Source: Rotaria macrura (lineage: Eukaryota; Rotifera; Eurotatoria; Philodinida; Philodinidae). Taken from it: a DNA stretch of 64,000 nucleotides. Made by a program: the position numbers and the translations under genes. The notes under the pieces are model-generated. The model saw nothing but the letters and a program-made list of their open reading frames with translations. It searched no databases and was not told the DNA's origin. Shown piece after piece: positions 11,865 to 24,038 of the stretch (its first letter is position 1; each line of letters starts with the position of its first letter). The stretch spans positions 27,274 through 91,273 of the forward strand of contig OENT01000629.1 in NCBI GenBank assembly GCA_900239685.1. Direction: 5' to 3'.

Positions 11865-12205
11865 TATCGACTACTACCAAATAAAACTTTTTCTATTTAT
11901 CAAAATCAGATCACCTGAAGGAAATACAAATCTTGTTCTTCTTCTCTTCTCTACTCTCTTACTCTACTCTCTCGTATGTCATAAAAATAACTATCAACCA
12001 ATCATAGTACCTTTCAAATTAGTACAGTGACATCTATTTGAATTAATGAAATTTCTAGATGACTATATCAAATATTTTTTCAAATATCAGTAAATCAGTT
12101 TTGAAAAGAAATTTTTCTCATGTCTTTAAATTATTTCCATTGGTTCAATTGAATATGTCACGTTACTAACTATCAACTAAATTAAGTCATTTACTTAAAC
12201 TAAGT
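11865..12205. promoter_or_regulatory. Divergent promoter region, SLAIN / ZFYVE1
   Basis: Only 341 bases separate the start codons of the SLAIN gene (-) and the ZFYVE1 gene (+). Both 5' UTRs and promoters must lie here unless there are distant untranslated exons. A CT-rich tract at about 11938-11976 (GA-rich on the SLAIN sense strand) is the only obvious sequence feature. No TATA box is clear. Confidence 0.5.
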
Positions 12206-15200
12206 ATGCAAACAGCTGAACGTGTTTGTCTATGGAATTATCAATTCAAAAATAATTCATCATCAACAATAAAACAATCATCGTTAAAATGTACAAAACG
12301 TTTAGTCTGTCAAAATGATCCATTATCAAAAGCGATAGTTTATTGTACAGAATGTCATTCATTACAATGTAGTTTATGTGACAATGAAATTCATAAAAAT
12401 GTAAATAATTTTAATCATGAACGATTGAATTTAAACGAAATCGATAATGAATTTTGTTCTATTGATGGACAACATCAAGCAATATTTTATTGTACAGCAT
12501 GTGCATTAACATACTGTTATTACTGTTATGAAAGTCAACATCAAAAATCTGATAGACGAGAACATAAATTACAAAAACATCGTGAAGGACAAAGATTATC
12601 AATTAATAAGAATAAGTAATTTCTTTGAAGCGCATATGTCGAGTTGCGTTTTTCTTTTCGAGAAGAATAATAATGCGTTTTGTTGAATATATACTATTAA
12701 TCATCGTGGAAATAGATTAGAATTTTATCATTCGGATTACTGTATTCGAATGGAACATGTTCGTAGGAGTTTTAATATGTAATATTTCTATCAACACAAT
12801 CATTTTCGGTCGTAGATAGAAACAGAAAAAATAAATAGTTATTAAAAAATAGAATTGTAATCAATTCTAGAAATCATATGAAGATAATGAGAAGATTACT
12901 GAATACGAAAAGAAAATGATTCGATGTAGAAACGAAAAGGCTTATAAGGGAATCTCTTCAGATGCTCGTTACGGATTTCGATGATCTCTTGTGTCCACAG
13001 ATACCACTTAAATCCTTGGAAGAATTGATTATTGATGTTTCAGATATTGAAGGTATACTCTAGTTGATGAGGTCACTACGATAATCAACGTGGCTCTAAA
13101 CCTATTGCGAAAAAAACTCTATATTTAAAGTTAATTAAGCAAATATTACATTTTCTCATATTTCCCTTACACAAAGATATAAAATCAAAGTTTACTGTTT
13201 CCAGTTATTTTCCTGTTGTTGAAACTCTAAACTATCTCTAACTTATATATATATATATCAATGTATGGCTCATTAAAAGCATGACATACTGATAGAAATA
13301 TGATCGAATAAATGACAACATTTTCTCGTTCGATGAACTTCAAAAGAAATCTAAATCTTATAGATTTATTGCTTGAATAGTATTGATGAAAAATCGTTCA
13401 TGACTTTCGAAGAGATTATAATTCATGATCTTTATCGAAGGTTAAACGATTGGTACGTATACTTTAATTTCGATAATGGAAATAGCAGAGACATGTATTT
13501 CTTCTTCATTGATAGTTACACTTCATTGATACCATATGAGTCATTTTTAAGAATGTTCTACATTAAAAACATGTTATTCCTTCGTTATGTTGTTTCTTGA
13601 TCATGTTCATCGCGAACATAAACGAGAAAACAATTTTGAACCAAATTTATGAACATCACTCATGTTAATAAAACTATTTTGAAGAATCTACTTTTATGAT
13701 TCGAAATTTTACTCATCATTCGTCTTGTATGAACCATGCAAATTTTTGAAGTGTTGAGATTTGCTCGTAAGATCATGTTTCAAAGATTAATAGACTTGTC
13801 CTCGAACAAGAGATTTTGCGTCTGAATTACTCTAAATTTTCTCCCGAGATAATTTCTATTCTAAAAGTCGAATTTCTTCGAACTATGAAAAAAAATAAAT
13901 AAAACTATTGTAAACAATACATATATGTTGATTTCCTTTTTTCGAAATTCTCTCGTTCATCGAAATTTTTCTTTAGTGATCAACATGAAACTGAACCAAT
14001 CGATATTAAAAATTCTTTCAATGTAAATATTGATCATATTCAAATAGACGAGAGCAATACAAATAATACATTATCATTCGATCGAATACAACATTCAAAT
14101 GAATCCGATATTTATCAAACTAGTAAATGCAATTCTATACCAAAACGAGATAATTTCAACGAACAAATGTTACTCGAATCAATGATTGATGATAATGAAA
14201 ATTCTCATCAAGATAATCATCTCGTACGACAGAATCAATCGAACATTGATTTACGGAGAGAATTTTTATTATTTGATGCCAATGAATATTTAACTGTAAG
14301 TTAAATTCTTATGGAGACAAATATTAAATCGATTTCATTTACTTTTTATATGAAAGACAAGACAAAAACAGATGTTTATCATAAATAGTAAAACAAAAAG
14401 TTTCCTGAAAACATGAAATTTTCTTTTACATAACTATAACTAAATTTTCAATTAAATCATGCTTGAACAGTTTATTCTTTCTATTCGAATCAAACCAATC
14501 TTGACTTTGAATCTTATTAATTCATGTTCTTTTGCTTTCGACAATTCTATATTATGTTTTCTATGCCTATGATATTTTCTTTTCTTTGTGAAAAATAGTA
14601 AGACAAATCATCATGAATTATATCAGGTTAAATTTTTCTTTTCTATGAAAAATAATGATTATGTTTGTCTCATCGTTTTGATTTGCTATTCTTTCTTTGT
14701 TACTAATTACTACATGAATAATCCTAAATGTTTACCAAATTGTTCAATTCGGTTACATAAGTAATATCATTCACATGAACCAATGGGAAACAATTCAAAT
14801 CAATATCGCATTACATCCTTGTCTTGTTAACTTTTTCTCTCTTTGTATTCGTATGAAAGATCTTGTTTGGACACGAACTGTGTCATTCGATTATTTCATA
14901 AACAGTCATGTGCATGATGATGAGTAGAACTATTGTGCAAAAGGAAGTTATTGACAGCGAGACCAAAATTAAATATTCTACCATGCCTTAAAGTAACGGA
15001 TATGATAAAGAGGGATATAGATCGGGAATAATAATTTGTAAAATGCATCATTCTTTGAGTGATGAGCTATTGTGTTGAATTGAATAGATAAGGAACTTTC
15101 CGACATGTATCTCTAGGTTGAGTATTGTTGTCACTTTTTAACATATGAAAAAAACGCAAACATTCATCTGTTTATGTAAGGTTTTTCGTAGTTTTCAATA

Positions 15201-18200
15201 CCAATTGTTTCTACGATTGAAGTGAATACCCATCATAGATAGGATCAACTCGGGATGTGAACTTATGGCTACCATTCAGAAGAAGAAACCTACGATTTTC
15301 AATACAATCAAGTAGAATTGCGTTGTAGGAACGAATAGATAAGATTTCACTACGTTCGAAACTATTCTGTACGTTAGTAACAAAGTTACAAGTATAACGA
15401 ACGGAGCGAATATGAAACATAAAGTTTGTTAGTTACTCATAATCATTGAGAACCGAAAAGTTATAATTATCATGAAAAAGGCATAAGACAAAAAAATGTC
15501 ATTCGGCATTAAAAAGAATCATTTTTTACATTTTAGAAAATGTGATAGATAGGAAATCTACAGAAGTAGAAGTACAGATGCTCAAGATTGGCGGCAGACA
15601 TAAGATATGTAATTAATCTATGCAATATATAGTATAATTTAATAGACTCGTAAGTAGTGAGATAATATCAAAGGTCAGTGTCGAAATTGCTTTTGAAGAA
15701 AATTTTATTTAATTGTAGTGAAAGTCGTTTCGAGAAATCTTAAATTAGATTTAGAATCGGCAAGCGTAAGTTTCATGAATCATCTATCTTGAATTTTATG
15801 GTCGGAAACTTTGCTGATAAAAAGAAAATATTTTAGAATTCTGTATCGGTTCTGCTAGATGAAATAGTGTTGTACTCGTAGTAGAATGTATCAAGCAAAT
15901 CTTTACTAATGAATATGACGTCTTCGAAGCTTCCTAGAACGTAAAACTTTTCAAATAGTTTTTCTCATTAAAAAAAAGATATCTTTACAGAATCGTTGTT
16001 GCTTGAAGAGTATCTTTTACACATTTTCAGTATACCATAGATTCTCAATCTATTGACCGCAAAAATCTGAATGCCATCATCTTGGTTAGTATATCGCTGA
16101 CTTTTTCCGTGATAATTTTTAATATCAAGGACAAAGGAATTCTTCTAGAAATCATACCATTTTCTCATGAATTTTTAAAGAAATAACGGATGATACAAAA
16201 GTTCTGCACTAATTTTGTTTTTTTTATACAGCAAAACAATGAAATTTCGTACAGATTTCATCTTTTTCTTGTTAGAAAGAGCAAAGTTTCTGATAAAGAA
16301 AAGTATACGAATGCATATCACTGAAAATGCTTCGTAAGAGTTACAGAAACTATAGAATAGACAGTATTGAAAAATGACTGTGCCGGGTGTTTTTTGAACG
16401 TGCAAGAATTTTATTTAATTCGAGTTTTGGTCTTGTAGTACAAAAAAAAAAAAGCTGTTTTTATTTTTCGTCACTGTACATCACAGACGGATAAATAATT
16501 TCTATTCAGATGGAGATATAGCCAGACACTATACATTTTAAATATGAAAATCAAACCTTGATATGAGTCCTCTATCGCATTATACTATCTGAAATAGGTT
16601 AGTGATTTTTCTGTGAAATATTCACGCAAACATTTGTTTTCGTATTGAAAATCATAAATCCACAAAATAAAATTTTGTAATGATATATTCTTATGTTTAC
16701 TCACCTTTTATGATTGAGCAATTATTTCAATATTAAACGGAGGCCTTCTTAGCAATCAACCACATATATATGTACGATTCTCATAAGCTTCATATGATGA
16801 TGATGAAGAAAACGCCCAAATAATTAATATTTTTCGAATATGAAACATATCACGAAAGTTGTGAAAACATTTGTGTGGCCTCTGAAAAATGTTTTCAATG
16901 AAATTCTCTCATACTCTTTTACGCCAGACACTTTGTTCTTTCTAACAAAAACAAAAGATGTAATCTCTACGAATTTCCATCGCAGTATTAGACAAAAAAA
17001 ATTAATTGAGAACTTTCATACTGCCCGTTACGTACGTAGTACAGAAAGAAAATAAAGTACATATTGAGACATTCGTAAAATAGATTTTGACAGTTCTTCT
17101 CTAAAGAACTGATTGAGAACTTATTCCCGGGTAACTTAAACGTTCTCTCTCTCTCTCTCTCTCTCTTTAGCATAGGAAAATTAATTAATCCATCTAAGAG
17201 GATCATACTAGAGATATAAACGTATTCTACTGATAAATATTTTCTTTTCGAATACCCTATGTATTAATTATTGTCTAAAATATAGTTACCCATAACGATA
17301 AATGTGTGTTTTTAAATAGCCGAGATTGATCTATTTGAATCATCTAAGTCATGTTATCATAGATTTAACACGATTACGGTCAAAGACAATTCTGATTCTA
17401 AGTGTTCAAGAATATCAATCATAAAATTATTCTAAACATAAAATACAACGATCTACATTTTAAAATATTTTAGGTAAACAATGAATCAGAATTTTTACGT
17501 TGTTTAAAGTGTGAAGAAGATCTTAATGTCAAATGTGTATCCATTATTGGTAATACAGGTGATGGAAAATCTTTTACACTGAATCAAGTATTTTTTCATG
17601 GTGAAGAAGTTTTTCATACATCGTCAGCAGCCAATTCATGTACATCAGGTATATGGGCGGCACTCGATGAAAATCATCGAACACTTTTACTCGATACAGA
17701 AGGACGTCTTGGCTTATCTGAAAATGATCATAGACGTGATAGATTATTAGTTAAAATTCTTTGCATCAGTGATATTATTATATATCGAACACGTGCATCA
17801 AAATTACCTAATGATATGTTTCAGTTTTTATCGGATGTTTCAAATGTATATATAAAATATTTTCGAAGAGAATTAGAAAATCTCATGACGAATTGTAAAT
17901 CGGATAAATCTATGGGACCTAAATTGATTATTTTTCATGAAACACAACATACAGAAATATTAAAAGGTTCGTAAAGAAAATTCACAGGAAAGTGTTTAAC
18001 AAAAACGAAAGAACGTCAAATAAATTTAAGATTATTTTCAATGTAAAAAAACAGCTGTTGAACAAATACAAGAGCGTTTTAAAACAATGAAATTATCTTA
18101 TGAAGCCTATAGGTTTGTATTTGTGATCCATTGAACTCGATGAGATATTTCTTTTTGTTTTTGCAGTTCGATCGAATATATTGGTACGCAAACCAGAGGA

Positions 18201-21200
18201 GAAAAATCATCTGATTTTATTGAAATCAAAGCAACGATTACCGCTACACTTGATAATAATAAAATATGTTCTCCAAAACCTTTATCAACTATTTTCAGGA
18301 CATTAAAAGTATGAAACGTACAAATTTTAGTTCTATTCTCGATTAGATTTCTGATTACGAGAAAAACCTATTAGTTTATATGTATTCATTGCATAGTCAT
18401 ATAGACTACTCTATCGAGCTATTGGATTGAAGATATGACATATATAATTAGGTAACTCGATACATTTCTACTATTTATACTCTAGGTGGAGCTCAAACCG
18501 CTGACTAACCACTACGAAGAAGCAATACTCTTATGATAGTTTATAAATAATAGTCATGTGCGTAATCTCAGATGCATAAGACAAAAAAAACCTTATTTTA
18601 GACTTCTAATCATATATCGAATGACATATTTGAAGGAAAAACAAGCTTTCCAGTGTAATGCTACTTATAAGTTCAATGCAAATGCTGAAGTATGGGTAAA
18701 ATTGAACCTTAGTACAACTCTATTGTCGATGATCGGGTAACAGAAAATATTAGATAACGCATGACTTACTTCTTCGATTGCAAAATATCGTAGTGCTGCA
18801 TGAAACGCGCATAGTTTCTGCCTGGATGATCCAGTACGTACGGGACGAATTTTGCGTTCCTCACTTGTAGTACTCGTGTATCAAAGTGTGAGAATTTAAG
18901 CACTGTTCCAAAAGTCTTCGACTTGAATACATTTGATGTTAGGATTACCATTGATGATTTAACAGAGAAATAAAGTGTAACAAGTCAGATGAACTCATCA
19001 ACATGACTTTGAGCAGCAAATAATAGGCATGTACACAACCAGAAAAACTCTGAAATCCGAATACATTATCTCTTACATAATCGTATCTTGAAGTAAATTA
19101 CAAAACTAAAAACATATAATAGATAAGACTAAAAAAATTACAAATGTTTTACTTTATCGGTTAGAGTGAAGTAAAGTGAGATAGTGGACATTGCGCGTTT
19201 TCCTAATTATGAACAAAATTTACTCCGTAAGCAAGCATTTGCCATGCATCGAAAAAAAAAATAACGAATGGCACAGAATAAAATATACTGTTTGTATTGC
19301 TAGCATGTATCCACTTCATAAATCATGATTGTATCGAGTTTTTATCCGAAAATTTCCAAGTTAATTCTCTACAAAGAATGTATTACAGAATCTGTAGGTG
19401 CAAAATGCCATGAGAAATCGTGAGAAGTGCGAAAATAAAGACAAAAACGAATTTATTTTCTCAAATAGAGCTAGATATTTTTGAATAAATTCAGGATGTT
19501 TTTGTGTACTCAAAAAGTGAGTACACTCTAGAATCGGTCAGTGTGTCCGGCCGTTAACACGATAACTCTTTACAAATACATTCGATTGAGCTGAAATTTT
19601 GTGCACAGAATTTTCTGATGAATATCTCGGTCGAGTTCGAAGATGAGAAGGATCCGGCAAGAAATGGATGAGTTATCGAAAAAATTGTCATTTTTCACCA
19701 AACCATCCCTGAGGGGTGGTACAGGGATTTTTTCAAAAAAAACGTTTTTTTCAGAATTATCCACAACGTATATAAATCGACTCAGTTTTTAACGCTGATT
19801 CCGAATCTGATATTAGTTTTGAACCAAATCGCAGCTTTCTAACAAAACATTGGCTGCAAAAAGGTCTCAAATGCACAAAAACTACATCTAGAAACAAAAT
19901 TGCCTAGATATGTCTGAGATGATCAGTAGTTTTGGAGTTTCCCAAAAAGGTTTACCAAGATACTTCATCCGTGCACACATTCTAGAATGACTGATTTGTC
20001 TCATTCACTTTTTGAAGTACACATAACTCTCGGACATAAGTCCGAAGTTTTCACATTTATTTATAATTTCAAATACGGCCTATCTCTTCGTATAGAGCGT
20101 ACATCCCTTCAATCGAAATATTCATCGGAAAGATTATCTTCACGATAGTCAAGGAAAAATGAACTACAAATTTGACCCGTTCTTGCGTAGTTAAACAAAA
20201 AAATGTTTCTTTTCATCGTAGACATTGGAAAACATGAATTCAGTATTGATTTTCGAAATAAGAGAAAAAAATCAATCTGAACGGGTCAAGTTTGACTAGG
20301 TTTTATTTCTTGAAAAATTGGTAAAAATTTATCTATTCTAATTCCACGGTTTTTAAATTGTCGACGAAAACGAGAGCTTTTCAAAGTCTTCACGATGACT
20401 ACTTAAACTGTTATCCCATTCATAAGCCGTTATCAAATAATACCAAATAACTACTTGTTAAACTTATATTACGTTTATGTTTTACTACATTTTCTACTTT
20501 AGAATTCTGTAAGAAAACGTTCAAGACATTTTTTTGTAGAGATTTCAGTGGGGAATCTTTTGGTGAAAAAAAACCGACCCGGTCAAGATTAATGAAGTGA
20601 ATAAATGCTAGAAATACAAACAGTATAGTTTATGCTGCATGACCTGTTTCCTAGATTTAACTGCTAATAATTTTGCTCAGCATCATGATTCAAACTAAAA
20701 TAATAGCCCTAATCGGTAAACAACAATTATCAATGACTAGACAAATCACTATCATATAAGCAATGACATAAAATAAGATGTGCATGTACAGGAAAACGAC
20801 AACATTCATTCATCTCTAGTAATAGAATATATTCGGTTTTTCTTTTTGAGAGGTCAATATAGTCATGTACCACAATTTTCTGTTATTCAAAACCAGTTCA
20901 GTACAAATAGAGATTATGACAGTAGAAAAGCAAGCGTTTTTGTAAATCGTTTATTCTAATTGTAAAAATCGATCGCTAGTAAAATCTTCTTATTAAATGT
21001 GACTCTAATTGATCTCAAATAAGCATATATGACTACCGAATAATCATATAGTCGACATCGTTTATGTCTTTTATTTTTTTCATGCACTAAAACTAAAAAT
21101 ATCATTGACCTTAGTCGAATATGAAGTTAACCTTCATGTTCTGCATAGTATCATTCAATTAAAAAGAAAAAAGTCATGGAACTATTTTGTAGACATTAAA

Positions 21201-23536
21201 TGAAAAATTCAACAATGCCATTCCTCAAGTAATACCTTTGAATTTATCCGATGATATTTTTACTTGTAATGCCAAATGTATTTCTTGTCGGTAAGCAGAA
21301 TGAATTCCGTTTCGTTTTGTTTCTCATCTTCTATGTTGTATAATCGTTTATGTGTTTTTCTGTCTACAGATTGAAATGTACAAAGACAGCTAATCATGAA
21401 AACGATAATATTCCACATGAATGTGATAAACGATGTTCATATAGTAAAGAATTAGATAATGAAGTATGGAAATGTTTACCATGCCATCGAGATGGACGTG
21501 ATACGATTGTCTATGGAAAATTAGTAACTAAAAATGATGGACTTGTTCAAGGATTACTGAAATATGTTTGGTCTGGTTGTGCTATTGAATGTCCATATCA
21601 TGGTGAAATCTATCGTTCGAGAAAACATTGGTATGGAAATAATGAACCAAAAGATGTTACATTTAATGAAATAGTTCATGTATGGCCTGGTGATGATAAT
21701 AGTCGTCTAGCTAGTGATGTTACGCCACGAAAATTTGTTGAACTAGTTGTCTATGCGAGCAGGTAAGATTTCGATGAATAAATAGTAACGATTCATGGAT
21801 GATTTCTTTATTTTTCGAAATGAATCAATTATTTTTAGTTATCTATCAGCACCGACAAAATTAATAACTGAAATGGTCGCTGATCAAGTAGCACCATCGT
21901 ATTGGGTACCAAATAAATATGTTGTCGTAAGAAATTGCTATTTTTCGACTCTAAAACATAGATCGCTGAACTTAATTCTTAGTAAAATCAATCAATATAC
22001 ATCTAGAATGTAATAGTACATTTTTGACTCCTATTTATGATGTAAAAGTTAATGAACAATAGAAAGAGATACTGCGATGGTACATAAACTTGATCTTTTT
22101 CCATGGTTATCGTCGTATTTCATTCAAGAGAGAAGATCAAAGAACCATCTAAATATCGATCAGTTCGATGAATACATTGTGAACATTTATAAAAATAACT
22201 TCTCTATCCGAGATAAGTTTAGAACAAAACTATTTGATAGATAACATGTTTGATAATTAATTTACATAAAATCAATTGTCTAACATAGTTTGTTTTCGAG
22301 ACGATTAGAAGAGTTATGCTGAGACGTCTGATATTCAGTGATTGAAACGTGATGATGTCAACGAGCAATTAAACAAGTATAATCAACTGTAACTTACTCG
22401 AATATTCAAATTTGATTCTATAATGACAAGTTACATCGAGTCATCCAACATAAGTATAGAACTATTTTGGTTAGATATCATAGTTGGTAGCAAATGTTTC
22501 TGTTGATCATAATTCGATTGGTTAAAAAAACAATTTATTGTGAAAACGAAATTATTGTATGACTTGTTAGAAATCTTGAAATTTACATTCTAAACAATGT
22601 CTCATGACTTATTCTCTATAAACATTAAAGATCACTTTTCGAATTCGTTTCTATATCTATTTTCATGTTATGTTTACTATAGGATTGTGCTGGATGTAAA
22701 CTTCATTTCGGTTCAGAATATTCTAAACATCATTGTCGAAGTAATTTGATTTAGAAATAAGATAAGAAAAGTCATCATAGATTGTTCGTTTTCATTTTCA
22801 GTATGTGGTCATGTCTTTTGTGATACATGTACAAAACATCGTCGTCTTGTTCCATGGATTGATAACGAAAAACTTGTGCGTGTATGTCTTAATTGTAAGG
22901 ATAGTTCAAAGTTGCATTCATTCGAAACCCAAAAAGAACTAAATATAAAACTATATGAAAATATGACTTGTGACGATTCAATAAGTACTGTTTCATCAGA
23001 TGAACATCTTACTGATCTATGTTTAACATCAATGGATCTTTTTGATACTGAACAATCCAATGCAGTTTTAGTTGATATTCCAACGTCAAGACGTGTTTAT
23101 GAAACAGTTAAAAGTGGACTTAAAAAAATCGGAGTCAATTATCCAATTGGTAGTCAAATATTGAACGAAAATAAAATATGTACATTCAAATAATTTTCTT
23201 TTTCTCATATAGAACTTATCAAAGAAAGTACTCGACCGAGTTATTGGAAACCGGATAATGAATGTTATGCATGCCATATTTGTAAACGAGTATTTAATAA
23301 TACAACGAATCGGTTACATCATTGGTAGATAATTTGCTTTTTTAAATTCATAGGAATATTTTATATAATTATATTCGTATTGTTCTTTTACTAGTCGAAA
23401 TTGTGGTGATGGTGTTTGCGAACATTGTTCACCTAATCAACGTCCAGTACCGGAAAGAGATTGGTTGACACCTGTACGAGTATGTAAATTATGCGACGAA
23501 GCAAAGAATGTATCAATTTCCAGTATTGTTCAATAA
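12206..23536 (+). CDS. ZFYVE1: ZFYVE1 / DFCP1 homologue, double-FYVE NTPase
   Basis: Twelve exons: 12206-12615, 13977-14295, 17474-17966, 18055-18112, 18167-18308, 21193-21290, 21370-21762, 21839-21926, 22683-22740, 22802-23149, 23213-23324, 23395-23536; 886 aa (human about 777). DFCP1 binds PI3P on ER-derived omegasomes and lipid droplets and has ATPase activity. Order of domains matches: N-terminal Cys/His zinc-binding region (about 30-130); P-loop NTPase with GNTGDGKS (about 269-276) and LLLDTEG as Walker B-like; a Cys-rich ER/Golgi-targeting region containing YVWSGCAIECP and EIVHVWPGDD; first FYVE (about 669-717, KHHCRICG and VRVCLNC); second FYVE (about 818-880, LHHCRNCG and VRVCKLC). 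The FYVE linker is longer than in human. Introns 1, 2 and 5 are 1.4, 3.2 and 2.9 kb, long for this window, and intron 5 holds a mobile-element candidate. Assignment is firm. Confidence 0.94.
17144..17167. repeat. (CT)n microsatellite
   Basis: Twelve CT units in the large second intron of the ZFYVE1 gene. Confidence 0.95.
19503..20023. mobile_element. Candidate MITE in ZFYVE1 intron 5
   Basis: The left end TGTGTACTCAAAAAGTGA (19503) and the reverse complement of the right end, TGTGTACTTCAAAAAGTGA (20005-20023), match apart from one base, giving about 18 bp terminal inverted repeats around 521 bases. TCTAGAAT also occurs just inside both ends. The left end is itself a hairpin (GTGTACTC ... GAGTACAC). 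The interior has no transposase frame. I could not find a convincing target-site duplication, so the superfamily is open. Confidence 0.45.
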
Positions 23537-24038
23537 TGATTATTTTTTTAATTGTCTGTATTAATATAATTTGCAATTTTCTTTTTGCTGTTTTGGTTCA
23601 TTGTATACATCTAGTTTTATATATATATATTTATTTATTTATTTATTATACGCATCTACATCGATAGTTTAAAATACGTAAGCAGGTTTTTTTTGTATGC
23701 GTTTTATTCTGTTGTATAATTGTAAGCAATTCTCTGAAGTAAAAGAATTTATAAACGACATGCTAGCTTATGTGTTTGAACAATAATCATTTTCTTGTGC
23801 TCTCTGATGAAATACGATAAATTATTTATATATACCGCTTTTCTTTTTCTCACACTATTAAATTCTGATACACTCAGAATAGAAGTGTTACTTTCTCGTC
23901 TCGATACTTCTTTTATGTGCAAAAACAAGAAGCATAAATCATAGTAGTTTCGATGCTTTCTAAATACGACTTGTTTTTCTTTCTTGACATCGAAAATGAA
24001 TTTTCGATTGTTTTTTTATTTCATTTCCAATATTTTAG
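23537..24038. other. Intergenic, ZFYVE1 to RALGAPB
   Basis: About 500 bases between two genes in the same direction. A TATTTA-type repeat sits near 23620-23648. A clear splice acceptor (CCAATATTTTAG) directly precedes the RALGAPB start, so a 5' untranslated exon of that gene probably lies in this gap. Confidence 0.5.
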
